From assembly GCA_003241175.1 (NCBI GenBank), contig QFOI01000181.1, forward strand, positions 1 to 7,209: a DNA stretch of 7,209 nt. The letters run 5' to 3'. Below the pieces are notes generated by a model that was not told where the DNA came from, searched no databases, and saw only the letters and a program-made list of their open reading frames with translations. Within the stretch, counting starts at the first letter, position 1. Each line of letters starts with the position of its first letter. Shown here one piece after another: positions 1 to 6,076 of this stretch. The translations under genes were made by a program, and so were the position numbers. The DNA comes from Pseudopedobacter saltans. Its GTDB lineage: Bacteria > Bacteroidota > Bacteroidia > Chitinophagales > Chitinophagaceae.

Positions 1-65
1 GAATTATTCCGTACATTGCAGACTCATTTCTAATTTCCAAAATATTTCATCCAATTTATTTGAAC

Positions 66-2012
66 ATGAAGAAAACCGTACTCTCATTAGGCATCCTGTT
101 CAGTTTGGCTACACATGCTTTTGCGCAGTCAGATACGAGTTCCAAATATGATCAACATGAAGCATTCAATCCATTGTTTTACACCTCAAACGGTAACGAA
201 TTTAGAAGTGCTAGCGGAGTGCCGGGACCAAAATATTGGCAAAACAGGGTCGACTATTCCATCAACGTTACACTAGATACAACAGCGAAATCCATTGATG
301 GCAATGTTGCGATAGCCTATACCAACAATAGTCCAGACAATCTTCCCTTTTTATGGTTACAGTTGGATCAAAATATTTATCGGAAAGATTCTCGTGCAGA
401 AATGACAAGCCCAGTTAGCGGTGGACGTTTTGCCAGTAAAGAATTTACCGATGGGGATGTGATTAAATCGGTTAGTGTGGTAATGGCTGGTAAAAGCTAT
501 AAAGTAAAGTATACAGTTACCGACACTCGTATGCAAATATTTTTACCTGCGGAGTTGAAAGCGAATGGAGGTAAGGCAGATATAAAAATAGAATATTCAT
601 TTGAAATACCTAAGTACGGCACTGATCGTATGGGTAGACTCTTGACCAAAAACGGTTGGATTTACCAGATTGCTCAATGGTATCCACGTATGTGCGTGTA
701 TGACGATGTTTTGGGATGGAATACTTTACCCTATTTGGGGGCAGGAGAATTCTATTTGGAATACGGCGATATCAATTTTGCGATTACGGCATCTTCAGAT
801 CTTATTGTAGTAGGTTCAGGTAAGTTGTTGAATCCAAAAGAAGTATTGACTGCAAAACAACAGACACAATTGGCAAAAGCAGCCAATAGCGCATCAACCG
901 TGATAATACATTCCCTGGAAGATGTCACAAATGGAAGCGATAAACTATCCAAGTCCACTCTTACCTGGAAATTTCTGTGCCAAGAGACCAGAGATGTTGC
1001 ATGGGCCGCATCGAAAGCATTCATTTGGGATGCTGCTAGAATTGACCTTCCAAGTGGTAAAAAGATATTGGCACAATCGGTATATCCTGTAGAAAGTGAT
1101 TCTGCTAATAGTTGGAGACGCAGTACAGAATTTACCAAACGATCCATTGAATTAAGTTCGCGTTGGTATGAGTTCACCTATCCAGTAGCAACAAATGTGG
1201 CAGGTATTGTGGGAGGTATGGAATATCCTGGAATTGTTTTTTGTGGTTATAAAGCAAAGGAAGCGAGCTTGTGGGGTGTAACCAATCACGAATTTGGTCA
1301 TAACTGGTTTCCCATGATTGTGGGTTCCAACGAACGCAAATTTGCTTGGATGGACGAAGGTTTCAATACATTTATCAACGGCGTAGACACCAAAGATTTT
1401 AACAATGGAGAGTACTATAAGCCACAGGATAACCAAAAAGCAGGACAAAAGGTTTTCGCTGATTCTGCCGAAAGATTGATCAACTATCCGGATGTAATCC
1501 AAGCAAGACAATTGGGCAATACGGCGTATTATAAACCTGCCATGGGGTTGAATCTTTTGCGAAACAATATATTGGGGCAGGAAAGATTTGATTTTGCATT
1601 CAAACAGTACATTAAAAATTGGGCTTTTAAACACCCAACACCATATGACTTCTTTAGATCTATCGAGAACGGCGCCGGAGAGGATCTGTCATGGTTTTGG
1701 AGAGGTTGGTTTTTGAATAAGTGGAAAATTGACCAAGCAGTTAAGTCTGTCACGTACAGCGCAACAGATAAGCAAACTGCTCTTATAACAATTGAGAATC
1801 TTAATAAATTGCCTATGCCTGTTGACATTGCCATCACACAAGGAGGAAAGACAGATACCGTACATCTTCCTGTTGAGATATGGCAAAGAGGCGGTACTTG
1901 GACTTTTGCACATAAGGTCGAAAGTAATATTACAAAAGTCGAAATCGACCCGTTGCATCAATTGCCAGATGTCGATCCTTCCAATAATATTTGGACTGGC
2001 GTAAACAAATAG
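66..2012 (+). CDS. Secreted M1-family zinc metallopeptidase (aminopeptidase N-like)
   Basis: The protein (648 aa) is a probable zinc aminopeptidase that trims peptides in the periplasm or outside the cell. The zinc site is complete: HEFGH at residues 408-412 supplies two histidines and the general-base glutamate, and the third ligand is E431 in WMDEG, exactly 18 residues further on, which is the HExxH-x18-E spacing of M1 enzymes. The substrate-binding GxMEN motif appears as GGMEYPG (about 383-389, E386), and Y488 in TAYYKPA lines up with the conserved transition-state tyrosine. A Sec signal peptide covers residues 1-20, with likely cleavage after AFA. I chose the ATG at 66 because it places a basic MKK directly before the hydrophobic core; an in-frame TTG at 60 adds only two residues. 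Family is clear; the peptide substrate is not. The gene is followed by its own terminator, so it is probably transcribed alone at its 3' end. Confidence 0.93.
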   Translation: MKKTVLSLGILFSLATHAFAQSDTSSKYDQHEAFNPLFYTSNGNEFRSASGVPGPKYWQNRVDYSINVTLDTTAKSIDGNVAIAYTNNSPDNLPFLWLQLDQNIYRKDSRAEMTSPVSGGRFASKEFTDGDVIKSVSVVMAGKSYKVKYTVTDTRMQIFLPAELKANGGKADIKIEYSFEIPKYGTDRMGRLLTKNGWIYQIAQWYPRMCVYDDVLGWNTLPYLGAGEFYLEYGDINFAITASSDLIVVGSGKLLNPKEVLTAKQQTQLAKAANSASTVIIHSLEDVTNGSDKLSKSTLTWKFLCQETRDVAWAASKAFIWDAARIDLPSGKKILAQSVYPVESDSANSWRRSTEFTKRSIELSSRWYEFTYPVATNVAGIVGGMEYPGIVFCGYKAKEASLWGVTNHEFGHNWFPMIVGSNERKFAWMDEGFNTFINGVDTKDFNNGEYYKPQDNQKAGQKVFADSAERLINYPDVIQARQLGNTAYYKPAMGLNLLRNNILGQERFDFAFKQYIKNWAFKHPTPYDFFRSIENGAGEDLSWFWRGWFLNKWKIDQAVKSVTYSATDKQTALITIENLNKLPMPVDIAITQGGKTDTVHLPVEIWQRGGTWTFAHKVESNITKVEIDPLHQLPDVDPSNNIWTGVNK

Positions 2013-2033
2013 ATAGCACTTGGTGTTATTCTG

Positions 2034-2070
2034 AAAGACCATCCTTTTGTAGATGGTCTTTTATTTTTTT
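2034..2070 (+). terminator. Rho-independent terminator after the M1 peptidase gene
   Basis: A perfect 10-bp stem (AAAGACCATC at 2034-2043 pairing with GATGGTCTTT at 2052-2061) with an 8-nt loop is followed by a T-rich tract, TATTTTTTT. It begins 21 nt after the peptidase stop codon and ends before the promoter of the next gene. Confidence 0.92.
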
Positions 2071-2088
2071 AAAATAAATTGCAAAATA

Positions 2089-2120
2089 TTTGTTGCAACA
2101 AATAAAGCATATTATTTTTG
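2089..2120 (+). promoter_or_regulatory. Bacteroidota-type promoter for the YceI-family gene
   Basis: TTTG at 2089-2092 (-33 element) and TATTTTTG at 2113-2120 (-7 element, exact match to TAnnTTTG) are separated by 20 nt, which is the known arrangement for the primary sigma factor of this phylum. The start of transcription is inferred to lie a few bases after 2120. That leaves a leader of only about 10-15 nt before the ATG at 2138, with no Shine-Dalgarno sequence visible in it. Confidence 0.8.
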
Positions 2121-2137
2121 CCTAAAATTTGAAAAAG

Positions 2138-2815
2138 ATGAAAAAAATAATCTTAGGACTTGGAATCGTTTCCTTATTGATGGCTGCATGTAACAGCACG
2201 CCTAATGCGGATAATGCATCAACATCAGAAGCAAAAGAAGTAAGTAAAGCTTCAGGTACTGACTATGCAGTTGATACAACAGCTAGTACAATTGGTTGGA
2301 GAGCTGCACACAAAGGTGGAATGAACCCTCGTTTTGGAACATTGAAAGTTGAATCAGGTGATTTCTCCGTGGAAAACAATGCTGTGACGGCAGGTAACTT
2401 TGTTGTAAATCTCAATTCTCTATATGTAGATCCAGCTTCTGTAACTGAATCGGATAAAAAGCCAGAAGATTTGGCAGGTCACTTAAAAAGCCCTGATTTT
2501 TTTGATGTAGCCAAATATCCAACGGTTAAATTTGCTATCACCAAAGTTGAAGCTTTCGATTCAACAAAAACCAAAAGCTTATTGCCAGGAGCTACCAATA
2601 TCGTAAGTGGTAACTTGACAATCAAAGATTCTACTGTTAACGTAACATTCCCTGCGATCATCAAAGTTGCAGAAGGTAAAGCTGATCTAGAAGCAAAATT
2701 TACAGTTGATCGCACTTCTTGGGGTTTGAAATACGGTGCTACAGGTAATCCAGCAGATTGGATGATTAGCAAAGACATCGAATTGACTTTGAATATTTCC
2801 GGTAAGACAAAATAG
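2138..2815 (+). CDS. YceI-family lipoprotein
   Basis: The 225-aa product is a lipoprotein carrying a YceI domain, a lipocalin-like beta-barrel that in characterised members binds polyisoprenoids or other long hydrophobic molecules in the periplasm. The N-terminus is a lipoprotein signal: MKK, a hydrophobic core, and LLMAAC with the lipidated cysteine at C18, followed by a Thr/Ser/Ala-rich linker to about residue 43. The YceI domain fills about 44-223. Recognisable blocks are GWRAAHKGG (53-61), GHLKSPDFFDVAKYPTVKF (114-132), the most typical stretch, and DRTSWGLKYG (191-200). The ATG at 2138 is preferred over an in-frame TTG at 2129, which would lie nearly on the inferred transcription start. 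No charged retention or surface-export motif follows the cysteine, so a periplasm-facing anchor seems likelier, but that is inference. It has its own promoter and terminator, so it is a single-gene unit. The ligand cannot be predicted. Confidence 0.92.
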   Translation: MKKIILGLGIVSLLMAACNSTPNADNASTSEAKEVSKASGTDYAVDTTASTIGWRAAHKGGMNPRFGTLKVESGDFSVENNAVTAGNFVVNLNSLYVDPASVTESDKKPEDLAGHLKSPDFFDVAKYPTVKFAITKVEAFDSTKTKSLLPGATNIVSGNLTIKDSTVNVTFPAIIKVAEGKADLEAKFTVDRTSWGLKYGATGNPADWMISKDIELTLNISGKTK

Positions 2816-2835
2816 TATTTTAATCGTTCTACATA

Positions 2836-2874
2836 GAAAAAGACCGTTTCCTTGAGGGACGGTCTTTTTCTTTT
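2836..2874 (+). terminator. Strong terminator after the YceI-family gene
   Basis: GAAAAAGACCGT (2836-2847) pairs perfectly over 12 bp with ACGGTCTTTTTC (2859-2870). The stem can extend inward by two G-U pairs and one C-G pair around a 5-nt loop. The T-rich 3' arm continues as TTTT. Because the 5' arm is A-rich, the hairpin could also act weakly in the opposite direction, but no - strand gene points into it. Confidence 0.92.
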
Positions 2875-2897
2875 CGTTATAATATAGAAAAGGCAAT

Positions 2898-2927
2898 TTT
2901 CAGGCGATTTGGACGTTATTAGGTTCG
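2898..2927 (+). promoter_or_regulatory. Candidate promoter for the unknown lipoprotein gene (weak)
   Basis: TAGGTTCG at 2920-2927 matches the Bacteroidota -7 element TAnnTTTG at all but one fixed position and lies 31 nt before the ATG. The upstream element is poor: only TTTC at 2898-2901, 18 nt away, is near the right place. A promoter must exist between the terminator at 2874 and the start at 2959, and this is the best candidate I can see. Confidence 0.35.
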
Positions 2928-2958
2928 AAATCCAAAGAAAAATTTCAAAATAAACGTA

Positions 2959-3918
2959 ATGCGTAATTATATAAAGCTATTAGGGTTTTTGGGATTGACA
3001 GTTTTCATATTAGTAAGCTGTTCCAAGGAGTATAGCGTTGATCCAGATATATCAAAAGTAGACTCATCGGCATTTACAATAGCAGAGGTTGTTTTGATTG
3101 CAAATTCGGATAGTGTTGTCACGGCAACTCAGGTTGGTGTACTTGGTAACAATGCGGATACTGCATCTAATTATATAAAACTTCCCATCAAAGTTTCAAA
3201 AGCGGGCCTATACGATATCCGCACGGTTGCATATTTTGGTTCTGATTCGCTTATATTGCAGGGCTCTGGATATGTTTCCATACTTGATAGTATCATTAAG
3301 GTTTATCCAGTTAACATAGGCGATTTTGCCACGGGTACTTATACAACAGATAGTATTAAGGGTAATAAAGTATATTGGAATGATACCGCTACCGGATATA
3401 GAATCAATATAATTATTACTGTTGATCAGAGCATAACCACTAATCCGACAAATCCTGTTTCTCTTGCCACCGATAGCAGTTGGAGTTTTACTTTGAATTA
3501 TAATGGAAAAGATAGCGTTATCAATGGGATATTTGATGATATGGAGCTTGTAGCAAGCACAACTATGCCATCTCAAAGTGTTTACGGATGTAATGGAGAT
3601 GCAACGGGTGGTACAGACTATTTCAATTTTGACTTGTCTTTCAAGATGCCAACTGATTTTAGCAAATTGCCTATAACATTGTCAACTAGTGACATCAATT
3701 CTTATATGAATCTAACCGTCACAGACAAGGACAATAATACTTTCTTAGCGGCGACAACACTGACCAATACAAAAGGGTCTATTATTATAACTAAGTATGA
3801 TGCCTCGACTAAAACAATAAGCGGTACGTTTTCTGGTACATTGCAAAATATTGTAGCTGGAAATAGTCCAACAACATGTACCATTTCCAACGGTTCATTT
3901 AAAGCAAGAGTGCCTTAA
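2959..3918 (+). CDS. Lipoprotein of unknown function, beta-rich
   Basis: I do not recognise a named family for this 319-aa protein. The N-terminus is a clear lipoprotein signal: basic start, hydrophobic core, and ILVSC with the lipidated cysteine at C21. The residues after it, SKEYS, place Lys then Glu at +3 and +4, loosely like the surface-export signal described for Bacteroidota lipoproteins, so surface exposure is possible but unproven. The rest is rich in Thr, Ser, Asn, Asp and Val with alternating hydrophobic residues, as in stacked beta-sandwich domains. Residues about 70-155 resemble the Ig-like 'GxY...GSG' segments of Bacteroidota surface proteins. The C-terminal part (about 220-319) ends in TISGTFSGTL and TCTISNGSFKA, a strand pattern I associate with uncharacterised lipoproteins of this phylum. 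Only two other cysteines occur (C211, C307), a possible disulfide pair. The ATG at 2959 gives the signal directly. A strong terminator follows. Confidence 0.85.
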   Translation: MRNYIKLLGFLGLTVFILVSCSKEYSVDPDISKVDSSAFTIAEVVLIANSDSVVTATQVGVLGNNADTASNYIKLPIKVSKAGLYDIRTVAYFGSDSLILQGSGYVSILDSIIKVYPVNIGDFATGTYTTDSIKGNKVYWNDTATGYRINIIITVDQSITTNPTNPVSLATDSSWSFTLNYNGKDSVINGIFDDMELVASTTMPSQSVYGCNGDATGGTDYFNFDLSFKMPTDFSKLPITLSTSDINSYMNLTVTDKDNNTFLAATTLTNTKGSIIITKYDASTKTISGTFSGTLQNIVAGNSPTTCTISNGSFKARVP

Positions 3919-3940
3919 AAATAATTAGCAAAAGCTTAAA

Positions 3941-3978
3941 AAAAGTCCAATCTGCTCTATAAGATTGGGCTTTTTTTT
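3941..3978 (+). terminator. Rho-independent terminator after the unknown lipoprotein gene
   Basis: The arm AGTCCAATCT (3944-3953) pairs with AGATTGGGCT (3962-3971) around an 8-nt loop, with a single G-U pair. It is followed directly by a run of eight T (3971-3978). The A run at 3941-3943 can pair with the first Ts of the tract. It closes the left block of single genes before the glycosyltransferase cluster. Confidence 0.92.
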
Positions 3979-4023
3979 ATGATCGATAATTTCTACTCGA
4001 AAAAAGAACAGTGACATAACAAA

Positions 4024-4061
4024 TGTTAAGAAATAAAATATTAACACTTCTTAAAAGTGTT
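4024..4061 (+). repeat. Overlapping small inverted repeats upstream of the glycosyltransferase operon
   Basis: Three short inverted repeats share bases: TGTTAA (4024-4029) with TTAACA (4041-4046); TTAAGAA (4026-4032) with TTCTTAA (4048-4054); and AACACTT (4043-4049) with AAGTGTT (4055-4061). The pairings overlap, so they cannot all form together. None has a T run typical of a terminator. In such AT-rich DNA this may be chance. Apart from the preceding terminator and a weak promoter candidate nearer the gene, I see nothing else definite between 3979 and 4173. Confidence 0.35.
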
Positions 4062-4121
4062 TAGGTACGTCTTTTGTTTTAATTGAAAAATTGTACAACT
4101 GTACCCAACAGATTGGTTTCG

Positions 4122-4153
4122 TTTTCCGTAAGAGATACTAGAATCTATTTTTC
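4122..4153 (+). promoter_or_regulatory. Candidate promoter for the glycosyltransferase operon (weak)
   Basis: TATTTTTC (4146-4153) differs from the Bacteroidota -7 element TAnnTTTG only in its last base, and TTTT at 4122-4125 lies 20 nt upstream in the -33 position. It would start transcription roughly 15-17 nt before the ATG at 4174. An alternative is GTCTTTTG at 4069-4076, which has an exact TTTG but lacks the TA and has no -33 partner. Neither is strong. Confidence 0.3.
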
Positions 4154-4173
4154 AATCAAGACAAGGGTGTTCA

Positions 4174-5235
4174 ATGAGTAGGATATTAATCGATGTGGAA
4201 CGGATGAAATATTCCAATAACGGATTGTTTCATTTTTGCAATCAGCTCATCAATGCTATTGCTTCTCATCCAGAGTTTCAGCAACACGATGAGTATTCGT
4301 TATTTGCTCCGCCAACTATTATTGAAGAGTACCAAGACGCTTATAATATATTTAAATTCAATCCATTATATAAATTTTTTCTTCCATTTACCAATAAGTA
4401 CGATGTTTGGCACTCTACTTTCCAAAACACACGGTATTTTCCCTTTAAGTTTAAAGGAAAGATTGTTTATACCATTCATGATTTTAATTTCATGTATGAA
4501 AACAAGTCAGACCAAAGAAGATCGGAGATTTTAAAAAAGATTCAGCAGAAAGTCGATAGGGCAGACGTGATAGTTGCCATTTCAAAATTTGTCAAAAGCG
4601 AAATTGTCAAATACTGCAAAGTTGATATTGCAAAAATTGTGGTTATTTACAATGGTTGCAATATAGTGGAGAAACCTAAATTTGAAGTTCCAAAGGTAAA
4701 GCCAAACTTGCCTTTTTTCTTTACCATAGGAACGATACTCGAAAAGAAAAACTTTAAGGTATTGCCATCAATGTTGCTACATAATGATTGTGATTTAGTA
4801 ATAGCTGGGCAGCAGTTAGATCGCGCTTATTGTAATAAAATCATGGAAAGGGCACAATATTTTGGTGTAAGTAATCGAGTTAAGCTTATTGGCACTATAC
4901 CAGAAGCAGAAAAAAACTGGTATCTAAAAAATTGTCAAGCTATGCCTTTTCCTTCATTAGCGGAGGGGTTTGGTTTACCTGTTTTAGAAGCAATGCATTT
5001 TGGTAAACCTACCATTTTGTCCAGACTTACATCTTTACCAGAAATTGGGAGTTCACAAGCATATTATTACGATAATTTTGAGCCAGATCATATTGCAACT
5101 CGTACGATGGAAGTGATGGAGGACTATAATGGCAATATTGCAAAGAAATCAGAAGCAATAAAAGCGCATGCTGGGCAATTTACATGGGAAGGCGCAGCGA
5201 TTAAATATAATGAAATTTATAAAAAGCTAAGTTGA
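4174..5235 (+). CDS. Glycosyltransferase family 4 (GT-B fold)
   Basis: The 353-aa protein is a cytoplasmic glycosyltransferase that should move a sugar from a nucleotide-sugar to a growing glycan, with retention of configuration as is usual for GT4. The C-terminal Glycos_transf_1 half (about 178-335) carries the best evidence: FTIGTILEKKN (183-193), the donor-phosphate-binding loop with its Lys residues, and SLAEGFGLPVLEAMHFGKP (261-279), which contains the E-x7-E signature with E264 and E272. The acceptor half (1-175) has NNGLFHFCNQL (15-25), a poorly glycine-rich version of the usual N-terminal loop, VYTIHDFNF (98-106) and VIYNG (157-161). Length is normal for the family. There are no signal or membrane segments, so it would act at the inner face of the membrane. 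It is the first gene of a probable operon with the next two. Donor and acceptor sugars cannot be told from the sequence; mannose or glucose would be guesses. Confidence 0.92.
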   Translation: MSRILIDVERMKYSNNGLFHFCNQLINAIASHPEFQQHDEYSLFAPPTIIEEYQDAYNIFKFNPLYKFFLPFTNKYDVWHSTFQNTRYFPFKFKGKIVYTIHDFNFMYENKSDQRRSEILKKIQQKVDRADVIVAISKFVKSEIVKYCKVDIAKIVVIYNGCNIVEKPKFEVPKVKPNLPFFFTIGTILEKKNFKVLPSMLLHNDCDLVIAGQQLDRAYCNKIMERAQYFGVSNRVKLIGTIPEAEKNWYLKNCQAMPFPSLAEGFGLPVLEAMHFGKPTILSRLTSLPEIGSSQAYYYDNFEPDHIATRTMEVMEDYNGNIAKKSEAIKAHAGQFTWEGAAIKYNEIYKKLS

Positions 5236-5237
5236 GA

Positions 5238-6062
5238 ATGAGTTGGATATTTTCGAATTTACTCAATTTTTTAATTTCCAAAGGGAGGCGTCCGAAGTAC
5301 TATGTCTCAATATGTGCTATTCAAAAAGATGAAAACGACTATCTTGAAGAGTGGATACGCTTTCATTTGAAAATAGGCATTGATCATTTTTTTATTTATG
5401 ATAACGGTAGTAAAATCTCACCAAGTTTAATTTTAAGAGAATATACAAATAAAGGTGTTGTAACTATCATAAATTATCCTGGTGATTCTAAGCAAAACGA
5501 GGCGTATTTACACTGTATTAAAAGAAATAAATATTTGTCGAAGTGGATTGCCTGTATTGATATTGATGAATACATTGTGCCTAAGATTCCTAAAGGAGAT
5601 TTAAAGGGTTTTTTGAAGGATTTTGAGCACTATGGAGGCTTTGGGATGAACTGGTTAATTTTTGGTTCCAATGGTCATAAATTTAAAACAAAGAAATCTC
5701 AGTTGGAAAGTTTTGTAATGAGAAGCTATGAAGATTTTCCCGTTAACAAACATATTAAATCAATTGTACAACCAAAATTTGTTATAGATGTCAATTCTCC
5801 ACATCATTTTAAATTTGTGATGGGCAAAAAATGTGTCAATGAAAATTTTGAAATAATTGAAGGGCCATTTTCGGAACATAGCTCTAAAAAGATACAATTG
5901 AATCACTATTATTGTCGTTCAGAAGAGGAATATTTAGAAAAGATTAGTAGGGGATATGCTGATCATATTGGAGAAAGATTGATTAGCCAATATGAGGCTC
6001 ACAATAAAGATGCTAATTATGTTCAAGATGATTATGCATTCAGATTATACAACAATAGGTAA
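5238..6062 (+). CDS. GT92 / Glyco_tranf_2_4-type glycosyltransferase (GT-A fold)
   Basis: The 274-aa product resembles the DUF23/GT92 and Glyco_tranf_2_4 group of metal-dependent glycosyltransferases. The typical opening is VSICAIQKDENDYLEEWI (about 23-40), which starts the nucleotide-binding fold, followed by HFFIYDNGS (50-58). IDIDEY at about 107-112 is the DxD motif (D108, D110) that holds the metal and nucleotide-sugar. The C-terminal part contains a conserved-looking PHHFK block and NHYYCRSEEEYLEKISRG, the usual late motif of this group. Residues 1-18 are hydrophobic then basic (SKGRRPK), which may help it sit on the membrane; there is no real signal peptide. I use the ATG at 5238, 2 nt after the stop of the GT4 gene; an in-frame TTG at 5232 would overlap that stop and adds two residues. 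Either way the two genes are probably translationally coupled. The sugar transferred is unknown; acting in the same glycan pathway as its neighbours is inferred from position. Confidence 0.88.
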   Translation: MSWIFSNLLNFLISKGRRPKYYVSICAIQKDENDYLEEWIRFHLKIGIDHFFIYDNGSKISPSLILREYTNKGVVTIINYPGDSKQNEAYLHCIKRNKYLSKWIACIDIDEYIVPKIPKGDLKGFLKDFEHYGGFGMNWLIFGSNGHKFKTKKSQLESFVMRSYEDFPVNKHIKSIVQPKFVIDVNSPHHFKFVMGKKCVNENFEIIEGPFSEHSSKKIQLNHYYCRSEEEYLEKISRGYADHIGERLISQYEAHNKDANYVQDDYAFRLYNNR

Positions 6063-6076
6063 ATAAGCATTGATTA

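Noticed and set aside
1..65. Possible promoter for the M1 peptidase gene (TAATTTCC at 31-38, AATATTTC at 41-48)
   Set aside because: Neither matches TAnnTTTG well nor has a TTTG at the right distance; the true promoter may lie left of the window.
752..2042. Several - strand open frames of 100-160 codons lying inside the M1 peptidase gene
   Set aside because: They lie opposite a gene with complete catalytic motifs, encode no recognisable family, overlap one another in different frames, and have no promoter or terminator of their own.
2878..2883. TATAAT resembling an E. coli -10 box
   Set aside because: Bacteroidota primary sigma factors use TAnnTTTG instead, there is no suitable -35 partner, and it sits directly on the end of a terminator in AT-rich DNA.
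2479..2896. - strand open frames opposite the YceI-family gene and its terminator
   Set aside because: They are shadows of the YceI frame; one even reads through the terminator hairpin, which argues against a real gene.
3208..3890. - strand open frames opposite the unknown lipoprotein gene
   Set aside because: The + strand frame has a lipoprotein signal and a terminator; the - strand products show no signal, domain or start context.
2034..3978. The three hairpins as a repeated element or small RNA family
   Set aside because: Their stems differ in sequence and each sits right after a stop codon with a T tract, so they are ordinary terminators.
4253..4534. + strand 93-codon frame inside the GT4 gene
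   Set aside because: It lies in another frame within a well-supported glycosyltransferase and its product has no recognisable feature.
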